From Prochlorococcus sp. AG-402-B05 (GTDB lineage Bacteria > Cyanobacteriota > Cyanobacteriia > PCC-6307 > Cyanobiaceae), in the NCBI GenBank assembly GCA_003279635.1, contig QCHK01000006.1, forward strand, positions 49,001-113,000: DNA of 64,000 bases, in the 5' to 3' direction. The notes below the pieces were generated by a model. That model ran no database searches. It had not been told where the DNA came from and saw only the letters and a list, made by a program, of their open reading frames with translations. Shown piece after piece: positions 1 to 17,996 of the stretch (the stretch's first letter is position 1; every line of letters begins with the position of its first letter). The position numbers were made by a program, and so were the translations under genes.

Positions 1-60
1 GAGTTGTCCGTAAGAAACCCAAGGTTGCAAGTGAATTAGAATTTCATTTTGCTCTAAATT

Positions 61-86
61 TTGACCATTTGGCTATGGATGGTCAA
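61..86 (-). terminator. hairpin downstream of the symporter gene
   Basis: An 8-bp perfect inverted repeat (TTGACCAT / ATGGTCAA) with a 10-nt loop lies immediately after the stop codon of the symporter gene. On the minus strand it is followed by only a weak T-rich stretch, so it may be a 3' end stabiliser rather than a strong intrinsic terminator. The remaining bases 1-60 show no convincing gene. Confidence 0.4.
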
Positions 87-87
87 C

Positions 88-1839
88 TTATTGAGTTATT
101 AGTCTTGTTTTTTTCATTAAAAACACACAACTGACCGCAATAGAGAGTGCAATCCAAGCACTCATTTGTTGATGTAATAAGAAAGCTCCAATGCTGAGTA
201 ACCCACCATAGAGAATTCCTGAACCTAAAATGAAGCGACATCCGAGCAATAAAAAAGAATCAACTGGATCAATATTCAATTTTTTCCTTATTTTGCTCCA
301 ACCAGGGCCTGGGGGTTTTACCTGCATTACAAATTTATTGAGTGTCTCCTCAGACTCTGGCTCAGTAAAAAATAAAGTAAGCAACCAAATCACGGCTGTA
401 AATGAAGTTGTGAATAAAAGTCTTTTTCCGAAATCTTCAATTGTAAACGAAGGAGAAACGGAGGTAATTAAACCCATAAAGAAACCACTTAACATCGCCG
501 AAAGTTCTGCCAGAGCATTAACTCGCCACCAAAACCACCTAAGCACAAGAACAGCGCCTGGGCCTGTACCTATCGCAATAACAAGTCTAAACATTGAACC
601 AATACTGTTATTAAATAAAGCTGTTACGACTCCAATTAGAAGCAAAAAAATACTTGCAAGCTGACCCATAAGAATCATTTCTCTGGGGCCAGCCGATGGC
701 CTCAAAAATCTTTTATACAGATCATGAGCAAGATAACTTGCCCCCCAATTAAGTGACGTGCTTACGGTACTCATAAATGCAGCAACCAATGAAACCAGGA
801 CTAATCCAAGTCCAACAGGTGGTAAGTATGTAACAGCGAGGTTTGGATAACTTAATTCCCAGTCAGTTTGTTGAGGCAAGAGGACTAAACCAGCTAAGCC
901 AACTAAAATCCAAAGCCAACTGCGAACAAGATAATTAACAATTAAAAAAACTATTCCTGCCAAAGTTGCTTGTTTTTCATCTTTTGTAGCCAATAAACGT
1001 TGAATAAATTCCCCACCACCATCACTACGTCTAAAACTCCACCACTGCAAAGAAATAAAAGCGAAAAAAGTAGTAATACTTATTCCTGAGCTATCCAACC
1101 AATTGAACCCATTTTTATTTAATGTCCATGGAAATAAAGAAAGCAGCTCAGGTCGATCTAATGCCTCTAGCCTTGTCAACAAATCCGTCATACCACCTGA
1201 GGCATCAAGTGCAACAAAGCAAACAGCAAATGCGCCTAAAATAGCTAATACTAGTTGTACAAAATCATTAACCACTACTGCCCAAAGCCCCCCTATTACA
1301 GTGTAAACAAGCAAAAACAAAGCAACAAAAATCATTAAAAGTATCGTGTCAGTAAAGGATCCAAATACAATATGTCCATCTACTACACCTAATGTTTCAG
1401 ACACTTTACGCATTGCCAAGAAAGCATAACCAATCCCAATACAATTGATTGGAACTGAGAGTAAGAAAGCTTTTATACCTCTTAAGTAAGCTGCTGCTCG
1501 CCCCCCATAACGTAATTCAGTGAAGGCTGCGTCAGTCAATACTCCACTACGCCTCCACAATGGAGCGAATATAACTGTCATGGCAACATGTGCAAGGCCA
1601 AAACTCCACCACTCCCAGTTTCCCGCTAAGCCTCTAGTCCCAACAATACCGGCAACATAAAGAGGTGTGTCAATCGAAAACGTTGTTGCAGCCATAGACA
1701 TACCTGCAAGTAATCCATTCAGACGACGACCAGCAACAAAATAATCTGCTTCATTATGATTTTTTAGAGAGATATAAATTCCTAATACTAAGGAAAAGAT
1801 CAAATAAACAAATAAAATAAACCAATCAATGAATGTCAT
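88..1839 (-). CDS. sodium:solute symporter (SSS family)
   Basis: Inner-membrane secondary transporter of the SSS superfamily, which couples Na+ entry to uptake of a small organic solute. The protein is almost wholly hydrophobic, with about 13 predicted membrane segments. A family-typical N terminus (FAGRRL-like loop, then an AATTFSIDTPL segment near residue 55) matches the SSS core. The substrate cannot be read from the sequence. I prefer the ATG at 1839, preceded in frame by a TTG at 1851. The gene is last in a minus-strand run after rlmN, 30 bp downstream of it. The C-terminal 90 residues are a charged loop followed by two hydrophobic segments, longer than in minimal family members. Confidence 0.85.
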   Translation of the reverse strand: MTFIDWFILFVYLIFSLVLGIYISLKNHNEADYFVAGRRLNGLLAGMSMAATTFSIDTPLYVAGIVGTRGLAGNWEWWSFGLAHVAMTVIFAPLWRRSGVLTDAAFTELRYGGRAAAYLRGIKAFLLSVPINCIGIGYAFLAMRKVSETLGVVDGHIVFGSFTDTILLMIFVALFLLVYTVIGGLWAVVVNDFVQLVLAILGAFAVCFVALDASGGMTDLLTRLEALDRPELLSLFPWTLNKNGFNWLDSSGISITTFFAFISLQWWSFRRSDGGGEFIQRLLATKDEKQATLAGIVFLIVNYLVRSWLWILVGLAGLVLLPQQTDWELSYPNLAVTYLPPVGLGLVLVSLVAAFMSTVSTSLNWGASYLAHDLYKRFLRPSAGPREMILMGQLASIFLLLIGVVTALFNNSIGSMFRLVIAIGTGPGAVLVLRWFWWRVNALAELSAMLSGFFMGLITSVSPSFTIEDFGKRLLFTTSFTAVIWLLTLFFTEPESEETLNKFVMQVKPPGPGWSKIRKKLNIDPVDSFLLLGCRFILGSGILYGGLLSIGAFLLHQQMSAWIALSIAVSCVFLMKKTRLITQ

Positions 1840-1869
1840 AAGATTCCACAAGACATATATATTTCCTTC

Positions 1870-3107
<1,238 letters not shown>

Positions 3108-3165
3108 TTATAAGTGGAAGAATTAAATATTAGAAAGTTTAAAAGAATAATGTAGAAAAATTCAT

Positions 3166-7284
<4,119 letters not shown>

Positions 7285-7315
7285 CTATTCAAAAAAAGTG
7301 GATTTGTTCTAAGGT

Positions 7316-9223
7316 TTATGAGGTAGCTGCTACCGCATCAATAATCGTATGGTTCATTACGACTCGGCCAACTGTAGTCAATATATAACGGCTAATTAAA
7401 CTTCCATCTTCATCTAATCGGTCACGTCGATATGTCCATTCCTCAACACGTGTACCATCTTTCAAAGTTTCTGACTTAAGCGGTTTCTGAAGCTCATCCT
7501 CATCCTCAATTTCACCAGAAAATCGAACCCAAACCCAATCATGTAAATCTATTCTTTTATCTTCAAGAGCTTGTAAAACGTCTTCAAGTGATGCATAGGT
7601 ATTTGAATAATCTCCAAACTTCGGCTGATTTGCTTGAGGCTGAATTGCGGTTAAGTAGTAAGACCCTAAAACCATATCTTGAGATGGGGTAACTATTGGA
7701 TCACCAGTTGCAGGGGAAAGTATGTTGTTACTCGCTAGCATTAACATCCTTGCCTCCGTTTGCGCCTCAATTGCCAAAGGTACATGAACAGCCATTTGAT
7801 CTCCATCAAAATCAGCATTAAAAGCTGGACATACCAATGGATGTAGCTGTATGGCTCGTCCAGCAACTAATTTAGGTTCAAAAGCTTGAATACCTAATCG
7901 GTGCAAAGTAGGAGCACGGTTGAGCAAGATAGGATGACCCTCTATGACTTCCTGTAATACCTGCATTACTTCATCGTCTGCTTTCTGTATCAATTTCTTT
8001 GCAGCTTTGATGTTATTGACGATGTTCTGGCGAATCAATCGATGAATTACAAAAGGCTGAAAAAGTTCTATAGCCATTTCCTTTGGCAATCCACATTGAT
8101 GCATTTTCAACTTGGGGCCAACTACTATTACCGAGCGACCTGAATAATCAACTCTTTTTCCAAGCAAATTCTGTCTAAATCTACCTTGCTTACCCTCGAT
8201 AATATCGCTTAATGATTTCAAGGGGCGATTATTTGCGCCAACAACAGTTCTTCCCCTTCTACCATTATCAATAAGTGCATCTACAGCCTCTTGTAGCATC
8301 CTTTTTTCATTTCTGACTATTATTTCTGGAGCTAGTATTTCCTGAAGACGAGCAAGACGGTTGTTCCTGTTAATAACTCTTCGATATAAGTCATTTAAAT
8401 CTGAGGTAGCGAATCTACCTCCATCTAATTGCACCATAGGCCTCAAATCAGGAGGTATTACAGGTATCGCATCTAAAACCATCCATTCTGGACTTGCACT
8501 TGTAGCAATAAAGTTATCTATTACCCTTAGTCTTTTTATAAGCTTAGCCCTTTTTTGACCTTTACTTGTTGCAATATCTTCTCGTAATTGTTCAGCAACT
8601 TCTTTTAAATTTAAATCTTCAAGTAATTGTTTTAAGGCCTCTGCACCTATGCCAACGATGGGTTCATTCTCAATAGTTGAATCCTCAGCATAAATCTCGT
8701 CTTCAATCTCAAGCCATTCATCTTCTGTTAATAGCTGCTTATATTTTAGATCTTTACTATCTCCAATATCTAACACCACATAACAATTAAAGTAAACAAT
8801 TTGCTCAACATCTCTAAGAGGCATGTCTAACAAAATAGCTACATAGCTAGGAATACCTTTTAGATACCAAACATGGGAGACAGGAGCGGCTAATTTAATA
8901 AACCCCATTCTATGTCTCCTTACCCGACTTTCTGTTACTTCAACACCGCACCTCTCACAAACAATTCCACGATGCCTAACCCTCTTATATTTCCCACAAT
9001 GACATTCCCAATCCTTTGAAGGACCAAAAATCTTTTCACAAAATAACCCATCCATTTCAGGCTTCAGTGTTCGATAATTTATTGTTTCTGGCTTAGTTAC
9101 TTCCCCTACGACCTGACCATTAGGCAAAGTCCTTTGCCCCCACTCCATTACTCTTTCAGGCGAAGCTAATTTTATTTTTACATAATCAAAATGATTTTCC
9201 GTACGTAGATTGCTATTAGTCAT
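7316..9223 (-). CDS. rpoC1: RNA polymerase gamma subunit (N-terminal beta', RpoC1)
   Basis: N-terminal half of beta', called gamma in cyanobacteria, containing the catalytic centre. The N-terminal zinc site is C74, C76, C89, C92. The invariant magnesium-binding NADFDGD motif supplies D471, D473 and D475. The split from RpoC2 after residue 635 is the diagnostic cyanobacterial arrangement. It sits between rpoB and rpoC2 with short gaps, so the three are co-transcribed. Confidence 0.99.
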   Translation of the reverse strand: MTNSNLRTENHFDYVKIKLASPERVMEWGQRTLPNGQVVGEVTKPETINYRTLKPEMDGLFCEKIFGPSKDWECHCGKYKRVRHRGIVCERCGVEVTESRVRRHRMGFIKLAAPVSHVWYLKGIPSYVAILLDMPLRDVEQIVYFNCYVVLDIGDSKDLKYKQLLTEDEWLEIEDEIYAEDSTIENEPIVGIGAEALKQLLEDLNLKEVAEQLREDIATSKGQKRAKLIKRLRVIDNFIATSASPEWMVLDAIPVIPPDLRPMVQLDGGRFATSDLNDLYRRVINRNNRLARLQEILAPEIIVRNEKRMLQEAVDALIDNGRRGRTVVGANNRPLKSLSDIIEGKQGRFRQNLLGKRVDYSGRSVIVVGPKLKMHQCGLPKEMAIELFQPFVIHRLIRQNIVNNIKAAKKLIQKADDEVMQVLQEVIEGHPILLNRAPTLHRLGIQAFEPKLVAGRAIQLHPLVCPAFNADFDGDQMAVHVPLAIEAQTEARMLMLASNNILSPATGDPIVTPSQDMVLGSYYLTAIQPQANQPKFGDYSNTYASLEDVLQALEDKRIDLHDWVWVRFSGEIEDEDELQKPLKSETLKDGTRVEEWTYRRDRLDEDGSLISRYILTTVGRVVMNHTIIDAVAATS

Positions 9224-9265
9224 GAGAAATTAGTGTGATTAGATGATTTGTTTAAGTTGAGTCGA

Positions 9266-12200
9266 TTACTCCTCGTATTCTTTACCTAATGATTCATAAG
9301 TAGGTCTACTTGGCGTACTTCTACGAGGATTGACATCTTGCATTAGATCAACTTCTTTTCCATCATCTGTATAAACTCCAATATCTAATCCCAATGACTG
9401 AAGCTCTCTCATTAAAACTTTGAAAGATTCTGGAGTCCCAGGCCTTGGAATTGGCTTACCTTTAACAATTGAATTGAGAGCCTCATTCCGACCTTGCATG
9501 TCGTCAGACTTTACAGTTAAAAGTTCTTGCAAAGTGTATGCTGCCCCATAAGCCTCAAGTGCCCATACCTCCATTTCCCCTAGTCTCTGTCCACCTTGTT
9601 GAGCCTTTCCACCTAAAGGTTGTTGAGTAACTAAAGAATACGGACCTGTTGATCGAGCATGAATTTTATCATCGACCAGGTGGACAAGTTTTAGGAAGTG
9701 AGCGTAGCCAACGGCAACTGGTTGATCAAAAGGTTCACCGGTTCGACCATCCTTCAGGAGTAACTTCCCAGGATCATTGGGGTTGAATACCCATGATTTA
9801 CCTGGTTGCTTTGCAGCCTCTTTTAAATAGGCTTGTACAGTATGGTTAGACATTTCTGGTCCATACATCTCATCAAATGGGACAATTTTAACTCGGCAAT
9901 CCAAGTTTGAGGCAGCCCAACCCATAAGGAGCTCAAAGACTTGCCCTACATTCATTCTGCTTGGGACCCCAAGTGGGTTGAGGCATATGTCCACAGGAGT
10001 ACCATCAGGAAGATAAGGCATATCCTCTCTTGGCAGTATTCTGCTTATAATCCCTTTATTACCATGCCTTCCAGCCATTTTATCGCCAACTTGGATCTTC
10101 CTGCGTTGCGCTACATAGACTCTTACAACCATATTTGCGCCAGGTGGCAACTCGTCACCTTGCTCTCTTGTATAGATTCTTACATCAACTACTCGTCCTC
10201 TCTCAGTTGAGGGAACTCGGAGAGAGTTATCTCTTACATCTCTAGCTTTTTCCCCAAAAATAGCTCTTAAAAGTTTTTCCTCAGGCGGCTGATCTGATTC
10301 TCCTTTAGGGGTCACTTTCCCAACAAGTATGTCACCACTCTCAACATAAGCCCCTATTCGTATTATTCCCATTTCATCCAAATTCCCAAGGTTTTCTTCA
10401 GAAACATTTGGGATTTCTCTTGTTATTTCTTCCGGACCAAGCTTTGTTTGTCGAGCTTCTATTTCATATTTTTCTATATGGACAGAAGTATATAGATCAT
10501 CTTTAACTAACCTTTCACTCACAAGGATTGCATCTTCATAGTTGTAACCTTCCCATGGCATGTATGCAATTAATACATTTTGACCAAGAGCTATTTCCCC
10601 TCCTTCACATGCCGAACCATCAGCTAAAACTTGCCCGACAATTACTGGGTCACCATTAAAAACTATAGGCCTATGATTTAAACAAGTATCTTGATTAGAT
10701 CTCTGATATTTTTGCAAGTAATGAGTGTGATCATTACCCTCATCATCAGTAACGACAATTGCATTAGCGTCAACATAAGTCACTGTTCCATTTACTTTTG
10801 AAATTGGAACCATGCCAGAGTCTCTAGCAACTTGGGTCTCTAAACCAGTCCCAACTAAAGGCCTTTCTGGACGCAAAAGAGGAACTGCTTGTCTTTGCAT
10901 ATTTGAACCCATCAAAGCTCTATTAGCATCATCGTGTTCCAAAAATGGAATTAAAGATGCAGCTACAGAAATAACCTGAACAGGCGATAGTTGGACAAAA
11001 TCAACTTGTTCAGGAGAAACCGTTTCAAAATCTTGTCGATACCTAACTGGAACAAGTTCTGCAATTATTTTCCCCTCTTCGTTTGTAGCCACATCACCTG
11101 GTGCAACCCTACATTCATCTTCTAGATCTGCAGAAAGATAAATAGGATCACCTTCCTTAATTAATCGACCATTTTCAACCTTCCAAAATGGTGTTTCGAT
11201 AAAACCGTATTCATTTACTCGTGCGTGAGTTGCTAAAGAATTAATCAGACCTGCATTTGGTCCTTCAGGTGTTTCAATCGGACAAAGTCTTCCATAGTGA
11301 GATGGATGAATATCACGAACGGCAAAGCCAGCTCTTTCACGCGTTAAACCTCCTGGTCCCAAAGCAGAGATACGTCTTTTATGGGTTAATTCAGCTAATG
11401 GATTGGTTTGATCCATAAATTGACTTAATTGACTTGAACCAAAAAATTCTTTTATTGCTGCTACTAAAGGTTTTGGATTTACCAATTGCGCAGGAGTCAG
11501 TGAATCTGTCTCCCCAACAGTCATCCTCTCTTTAATTATCCTTTCAAGTCTATTTAAGCCAACTCTAACTTGATTCTGTAGAAGTTCACCAACTGACCTA
11601 ACTCTTCTATTACCTAAATGATCAATATCATCCAAAGTTGCTCCACCAACGTCTAATTCTAAATTGATTAAATAATCTAAAGTAGAAAGAACATCTTCGT
11701 TAGTAAGTGTTCTTACATTGTCAGGAATAGTTAAGCGTAATTTCTTATTTATTTTATATCTACCAACCCTTCCTAAATCATATCGTTTTGGATCAAAAAA
11801 TCTTGTTTGGAGTAACTGTTGACCACCACTTACTGACGGTGGCTCGCCTGGCCTTAACTTTTTATAAAGCTCTAACAATGCTTGGTCTTCTGAACTTATA
11901 CCTTCTTCATTTGCTGCATCTATTGACTTTTTATAAAACTCAGGATGTCGTAATTTATCTATAACATCATTATCTGATAAGCCCATTGCCCTCATTAAGA
12001 CGTGAGCATTTATTTTTCGTGTTTTATCTACACGAACATGCAGCAAATCGTTTTTATCAGTTTCAAACTTTAACCAAGCTCCACGATTAGGAATAACGCT
12101 TGCATTGTAAGTTCTTCTACCATTTTTATCTTGCTCATCTTTAAAATAAACTCCTGGACTTCGAACGATTTGATTGACTATTACTCTCTCAGCACCATTA

Positions 12201-12553
12201 ATGATAAAAGTTCCACGTTCAGTCATTAAAGGCAGTTCACCTATGAAAACTTCTTGTTCTTTAATTTCTCCGGTTTCTTTATTAACTAAACGACAAGTGA
12301 CATACATTTGAGAAGCAAACGTTGCATCTCTTCTTTTTGCTTCTTCTACATCATGCCTAGGACGCTTAAGCTTATATTCTGAGCCTATAAAGTGGAGTTC
12401 AAGCTTGCCTGTATAGTCTGTAATGGGAGAAAAATTGTCTAATTCCTCTATCAAGCCTTTATCCAAAAACCACTTAAAACTTGATCTTTGCACCTCAACC
12501 AGATCAGGCAGATATGTAGCTGCTTTGGCTACCTGAATCGCGCTTCTGCTCAT
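9266..12553 (-). CDS. rpoB: RNA polymerase beta subunit
   Basis: Beta subunit of RNA polymerase, 1095 residues, about the short cyanobacterial/plastid length that lacks the E. coli lineage-specific insertions. Recognisable segments include the rifampicin-pocket region ([18 protein letters not shown], about residues 380-400), the GYNYEDA segment, and the C-terminal clamp that contacts beta'. First gene of rpoB-rpoC1-rpoC2. A leader of about 250 bp separates it from tatD. Confidence 0.99.
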   Translation of the reverse strand: MSRSAIQVAKAATYLPDLVEVQRSSFKWFLDKGLIEELDNFSPITDYTGKLELHFIGSEYKLKRPRHDVEEAKRRDATFASQMYVTCRLVNKETGEIKEQEVFIGELPLMTERGTFIINGAERVIVNQIVRSPGVYFKDEQDKNGRRTYNASVIPNRGAWLKFETDKNDLLHVRVDKTRKINAHVLMRAMGLSDNDVIDKLRHPEFYKKSIDAANEEGISSEDQALLELYKKLRPGEPPSVSGGQQLLQTRFFDPKRYDLGRVGRYKINKKLRLTIPDNVRTLTNEDVLSTLDYLINLELDVGGATLDDIDHLGNRRVRSVGELLQNQVRVGLNRLERIIKERMTVGETDSLTPAQLVNPKPLVAAIKEFFGSSQLSQFMDQTNPLAELTHKRRISALGPGGLTRERAGFAVRDIHPSHYGRLCPIETPEGPNAGLINSLATHARVNEYGFIETPFWKVENGRLIKEGDPIYLSADLEDECRVAPGDVATNEEGKIIAELVPVRYRQDFETVSPEQVDFVQLSPVQVISVAASLIPFLEHDDANRALMGSNMQRQAVPLLRPERPLVGTGLETQVARDSGMVPISKVNGTVTYVDANAIVVTDDEGNDHTHYLQKYQRSNQDTCLNHRPIVFNGDPVIVGQVLADGSACEGGEIALGQNVLIAYMPWEGYNYEDAILVSERLVKDDLYTSVHIEKYEIEARQTKLGPEEITREIPNVSEENLGNLDEMGIIRIGAYVESGDILVGKVTPKGESDQPPEEKLLRAIFGEKARDVRDNSLRVPSTERGRVVDVRIYTREQGDELPPGANMVVRVYVAQRRKIQVGDKMAGRHGNKGIISRILPREDMPYLPDGTPVDICLNPLGVPSRMNVGQVFELLMGWAASNLDCRVKIVPFDEMYGPEMSNHTVQAYLKEAAKQPGKSWVFNPNDPGKLLLKDGRTGEPFDQPVAVGYAHFLKLVHLVDDKIHARSTGPYSLVTQQPLGGKAQQGGQRLGEMEVWALEAYGAAYTLQELLTVKSDDMQGRNEALNSIVKGKPIPRPGTPESFKVLMRELQSLGLDIGVYTDDGKEVDLMQDVNPRRSTPSRPTYESLGKEYEE

Positions 12554-12711
12554 TCGAGAACCTGGGTTTATATGTAGAGAACGGTGTTTATGTCTTGTCC
12601 TTTAGTTCGAAAAATAATGATCTTTAGTAAGAAAAAACAAAAAACAATCTACTAGAAGACTGAGTTTTGAAATTGAATTTACTTAATCAACGAACAAACT
12701 GACTAAAGGTA

Positions 12712-12726
12712 GAACCTTAAAGGTTC
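12712..12726. promoter_or_regulatory. 15-bp 7-1-7 palindrome in the rpoB leader
   Basis: GAACCTT-A-AAGGTTC is a perfect palindrome about 160 bp upstream of rpoB and 80 bp downstream of the tatD stop. It could be an operator or a short RNA hairpin in the rpoB leader. No U-tract follows on either strand, so it does not look like an intrinsic terminator. No other feature is evident in 12554-12807. Confidence 0.3.
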
Positions 12727-12807
12727 AAGCGCAGATACCACGCATATGCAAGACAATAGTTAATTTTACACTCAAATCAGATAATAAACTAGAGAAAATA
12801 ATGATAT

Positions 12808-13599
12808 TTAAGGCAACGCAAACAATTCCCTTGCGTTTTGAGTGGTTTTTTGAGCAATTTCAGAAAAGCTTTCACCCCTAATCTCTGCAATTTTATCCAC
12901 CACGTGCTTTACGAAAGACGGTTCATTCCTTTTTCCTCTATGAGGGACGGGTGACAAGAAAGGACTATCGGTTTCTACTAGAAATCTACTTTTCGGAACT
13001 TCTTTAGCGCATTCATGAATATCAAAAGCGTTTTTGAAAGTTACATTTCCACTGAAGCTTATATGAAAGCCAAGATCAAGAAAATCTCTCATTTCTTTGA
13101 CATTGCCGCTCCAGCAATGCATCACCCCTTTTGGACAGCAACCAGCTTTAGAAAGCTTAGAAAATACTTCTAACATTGCTTTTGCGGCATCTCTACAATG
13201 AACAATGACTGGCAAATCCAATTCAAAAGCCAAGTTTAATTGCGGCATTAAAACTGAAAGCTGCTCGTTCAAGTTCTCTGCTTTAAAAAGATCAAGTCCC
13301 AATTCTCCTATTGCAACAACTCGACTGTCATCAAGCGCTGCATTTTTTAAAACACTTGCGGTATCAGGTCCCCAGTGATGTACATCTAAAGGATGTACTC
13401 CTACGGAATATCTCATCTCCTGAAATTGATCAGCCATTAATTTAATAGCAGGGATTTCAGAGGGCTCTACGCAAGCATGCAATAGAGCTTTAACTCCTTG
13501 TTGCCTCCATCTTTCAGCAACTTTTTCTCTATCTTCATTGAAGTTAGAAAATACGATATGACAGTGACTATCTATTATTGAACTTTCGGAATTCCTCAA
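12808..13599 (-). CDS. tatD: TatD family metal-dependent hydrolase/deoxyribonuclease
   Basis: TIM-barrel amidohydrolase-fold nuclease of the TatD family; E. coli TatD is a 3'-5' exonuclease on damaged DNA and RNA. The N-terminal DSHCH gives the first His-x-His metal pair (about residues 11-13). VIVHCRDA near 137, GVMHCWSG near 160 and VETDSPFLSP near 208 supply the other metal ligands. The 263-residue length is normal. It lies between rpsT and rpoB on the same strand, 58 bp after rpsT. Confidence 0.92.
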   Translation of the reverse strand: MRNSESSIIDSHCHIVFSNFNEDREKVAERWRQQGVKALLHACVEPSEIPAIKLMADQFQEMRYSVGVHPLDVHHWGPDTASVLKNAALDDSRVVAIGELGLDLFKAENLNEQLSVLMPQLNLAFELDLPVIVHCRDAAKAMLEVFSKLSKAGCCPKGVMHCWSGNVKEMRDFLDLGFHISFSGNVTFKNAFDIHECAKEVPKSRFLVETDSPFLSPVPHRGKRNEPSFVKHVVDKIAEIRGESFSEIAQKTTQNARELFALP

Positions 13600-13657
13600 G
13601 ATGCAAAATAAAATATTTTTACAATAATAGAGGTTAGTTTATTTTTTCTCAAAAAAC

Positions 13658-13951
<294 letters not shown>

Positions 13952-14062
13952 TTAGTGTTTTAGTCTTATTTCAATCCACACTACCTCAAGACCATGAAGA
14001 AGATCTACATAAATCAAAATTAAGGCATAAGATAAGCAAATTGAACCCATAGCCAAAAGTTC

Positions 14063-15412
14063 ATGACGCAAATAATTAATAAAGGTGAGGTTCAAGAAAC
14101 CCCTTCAAAAAAACTGACTATAAAAACGGCTAACAATATTGATCAGGCTCAGCTTGAACTCAAGGCAATTACTGACAGAACATCTGGAATCATTCAAAAT
14201 AAAGCTATAAAAGTAGTTGACGATATTCTTAAAAGCGTTAGTGAAAGAGGGGATGAGGCCCTTAAAGAATACACCTCTCGCTTTGATGGATTTCTAGCGG
14301 AAAAATTTCAAGTTCCATCAGATTTAATTCTTAAGGCTTGGGAAGAGACTCCCAAGGAGTTACAAAGTTCACTTTTATTGGCAAAAAAAAGAATTGAAAA
14401 ATTTCATAGTCTTCAAGTACCAAAAAATATTACTTATACTGGTCTCCATGGTGAAACATTAGGACGTAGATGGAGTCCTGTTGAAAAAGCGGGTATATAT
14501 ATTCCTGGCGGAAGGGCCGCCTATCCAAGCACCGTTTTGATGAATGCTATTCCTGCTTATGTGGCAGGAGTAAATCAAACCATCATGGTCTCGCCGGCCA
14601 ACTCTCAAGGAGACTTAAACCAAACCGTTCTAGCTGCAGCACATATTACTGGTATCAATAAAGTCTTTCGTGTAGGAGGTGCTCAAGCCATTGGAGCGCT
14701 TGCTATTGGCACTCAATCAATCCCAAAAGTAGATGTAATTACTGGACCAGGAAATATTTATGTAACTTTGGCAAAGAAAAAAGTTTATGGAAAGGTAGGA
14801 ATTGATTCTCTCGCTGGTCCAAGTGAGATCCTAATAATCGCTGATCAATCGGCAAAATTGGAACATGTTGCATCCGATATGTTAGCTCAATCTGAACATG
14901 ACCCTTTAGCTTCGGCAATACTAATAACTACTAATAAAAAATTAGCAGAAAAGTTACCTGCAGAAATAGAACGCCAATTAATTAATCATCCAAGATTTGA
15001 TATATGCCAAGAATCAATTTCTAAATGGGGTTTAATAGTCCTTTGTGATAATTTAGAAAATTGCGCAAAATTAAGTAATTCGTTTGCTCCAGAACATCTT
15101 GAATTACTTGTAGAGGACCCAAAAGAATTATCAAAAAGCATCAAAAATGCTGGTGCAATATTTATGGGGCCATGGAGCCCAGAAGCTATTGGAGATTATC
15201 TTGGGGGGCCAAATCACACTCTTCCTACTTCAGGGACTGCAAGATTTGCTGGTGCTCTTGGAGTAGAAACTTTTATGAAAAATACTTCAATTATAGACTT
15301 TTCAAGAGAAGCCTTTAATGAGAATAAAAATGCAGTTGTGCATTTAGCTAATAGCGAGGGGTTACATAGTCACGCAGAATCTATACGAATTAGAGATTCT
15401 AAATATTATTAA
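14063..15412 (+). CDS. hisD: histidinol dehydrogenase
   Basis: Zinc enzyme catalysing the last two NAD-dependent oxidations of histidine synthesis, histidinol to histidine. Conserved blocks include the Gly-rich segment [18 protein letters not shown] (about residue 140), [15 protein letters not shown] near the C terminus, and [11 protein letters not shown] with metal-binding His. The 449 residues include a slightly long N terminus of about 20 polar residues. It is convergent with rpiA and the two coding regions overlap by 14 bp. Confidence 0.97.
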   Translation: MTQIINKGEVQETPSKKLTIKTANNIDQAQLELKAITDRTSGIIQNKAIKVVDDILKSVSERGDEALKEYTSRFDGFLAEKFQVPSDLILKAWEETPKELQSSLLLAKKRIEKFHSLQVPKNITYTGLHGETLGRRWSPVEKAGIYIPGGRAAYPSTVLMNAIPAYVAGVNQTIMVSPANSQGDLNQTVLAAAHITGINKVFRVGGAQAIGALAIGTQSIPKVDVITGPGNIYVTLAKKKVYGKVGIDSLAGPSEILIIADQSAKLEHVASDMLAQSEHDPLASAILITTNKKLAEKLPAEIERQLINHPRFDICQESISKWGLIVLCDNLENCAKLSNSFAPEHLELLVEDPKELSKSIKNAGAIFMGPWSPEAIGDYLGGPNHTLPTSGTARFAGALGVETFMKNTSIIDFSREAFNENKNAVVHLANSEGLHSHAESIRIRDSKYY

Positions 15413-16109
15413 ATGATTCAACACCCACTTCGTCATTTTCTACTTTCCCAACTAATACTTGATTTGTCAGATTGACAAAAAGTCCATTTTCAAGGACACC
15501 TGGAATGTTGTTAATTTGACTCTCCAAAAGTTCAGGTTGATCTATACCATTCCTAAAAGATAAATCAAGTATCAAATTCCCCTGATCAGTAACTATAGGT
15601 CCAGCCTTCTTCTGGGCCATTCTTAGTGTTCCTTTTCCTCCAAGATCTTGTAATGTTTTTTGTACTTGTTTCCAAGCAGAAGGAAGAACCTCTACAGGCA
15701 ATTTGAAATCAAGGTTTAATTTTTCAACAAGTTTTGTGGAGTCAACCACAACTATAAATTTCTTAGCCAAAGCAGCAACGAGTTTTTCCTGTACATGACA
15801 AGCTCCTCCTCCTTTAATTAATTGAAATTTCGGATCAACTTCATCTGCGCCATCAATTGCAAGATCAATTCCTGAAACCGAGGAAAGAGACTTCAGTGGA
15901 ATTCCTAATTCAGAAGCAAGAACTTCACCCTGAAAAGATGTAGTGACTCCAACAACATCTTTTATTGCTCCTGATTTTATTTTCACAGCCAGAGCTTCAA
16001 TCATTAAAGCTGCTGTAGACCCAGAGCCAAGGCCAAGAATCATACCGTTTTCAATTTGATCTACAGCAGCTAGAGCAACTGCTTGTTTCATTTGATTTTG
16101 GAGATCCAT
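15399..16109 (-). CDS. rpiA: ribose-5-phosphate isomerase A
   Basis: Interconverts ribose-5-phosphate and ribulose-5-phosphate, an essential step of both the Calvin cycle and the oxidative pentose phosphate route in a photoautotroph. The motifs GLGSGSTA (about residue 26), [10 protein letters not shown] (about 85) and [13 protein letters not shown] (about 98) match the RpiA active site. 236 residues is normal. It is 36 bp downstream of the HtrA protease gene on the same strand. Confidence 0.97.
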   Translation of the reverse strand: MDLQNQMKQAVALAAVDQIENGMILGLGSGSTAALMIEALAVKIKSGAIKDVVGVTTSFQGEVLASELGIPLKSLSSVSGIDLAIDGADEVDPKFQLIKGGGACHVQEKLVAALAKKFIVVVDSTKLVEKLNLDFKLPVEVLPSAWKQVQKTLQDLGGKGTLRMAQKKAGPIVTDQGNLILDLSFRNGIDQPELLESQINNIPGVLENGLFVNLTNQVLVGKVENDEVGVESFNNI

Positions 16110-16145
16110 TTAGTCATATCTTTTCCAAAGACAGTAGCAAGATTT

Positions 16146-17375
<1,230 letters not shown>

Positions 17376-17409
17376 CTAGTAATATTTGGTTGCCTGACGG
17401 TACCTCTTT

Positions 17410-17470
17410 AAATAGGGGCGGGTCAAAACTTAAACCGCTCGGGCATCCTGCCCGACTTCGACACTGCCTT
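17410..17470 (+). promoter_or_regulatory. GC-rich structured leader of the rimP-nusA-infB operon
   Basis: A GC-rich patch in an AT-rich genome. It contains a perfect 7-bp hairpin at 17439-17455 (TCGGGCA, loop TCC, TGCCCGA), preceded by a weaker GCGG/CCGC pairing at about 17418-17437. It lies directly before the likely TTG start of rimP, so it could be read as an RNA leader, for example one controlling the NusA-IF2 operon. The reading frame is open back to 17390, but that upstream peptide does not look like RimP. Function is inferred. Confidence 0.4.
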
Positions 17471-17941
17471 TTGTCTAATCAAACCGTTTCAGAATTGAAG
17501 ATTCTTTCAGTAAAGTCAGCTAGTAATTATGGCTTTGAGGTAACTGATTTTCAGATGTTTACTCATCTAAACCCATTATCAATTCAGATAAATATCCGAC
17601 ACAAAAATCCTGACAAGAACGTCACTATTGATGACTGTTCTATCCTCAATCAATATATTGATGAAGCTATCCAAGATTCTTCAATACTTGATCAACCTTT
17701 CAATCTTGAAATCAGCAGCGAGGGAATTGGTGATTTCTTAACAGAGGCAAAAGATTTTCAAACTTTCAAAGGTTTTCCTGTTGAAGTTAGTTATCAGGAT
17801 TTAAAAAAAATTGAACAACAAACAAATGGTTTGCTTCTAAAAAGGACAAATAATGAACTCCATATAAATCAAAAGGGGAAAACTCAACGAATACCGTTCG
17901 AAGACGTTATTCAAGTCCGACTAACAACACCCTCTGGTTAA
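17471..17941 (+). CDS. rimP: ribosome maturation factor RimP
   Basis: Assists 30S subunit maturation. A RimP-like N-terminal alpha/beta domain contains a DDCSILNQ block, then NLEISSEGIGDFL (the family's LEVSSPGxxRPL motif in a diverged form), then a short C-terminal SH3-like domain. I start it at the TTG at 17471 because family similarity begins there; an in-frame ATG at 17390 would add 27 unusual residues encoded by a structured GC-rich leader. First gene of rimP-nusA-ylxR-infB, 55 bp before nusA. Confidence 0.85.
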   Translation: MSNQTVSELKILSVKSASNYGFEVTDFQMFTHLNPLSIQINIRHKNPDKNVTIDDCSILNQYIDEAIQDSSILDQPFNLEISSEGIGDFLTEAKDFQTFKGFPVEVSYQDLKKIEQQTNGLLLKRTNNELHINQKGKTQRIPFEDVIQVRLTTPSG

Positions 17942-17996
17942 AATCTAGATAGTAATTATCTAACCCAATCATTCTCATCTTTATATCCCATCATCG

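Noticed and set aside
1..60. Possible end of an upstream plus-strand gene
   Set aside because: The only open codons are a dozen without recognisable similarity; not enough to call.
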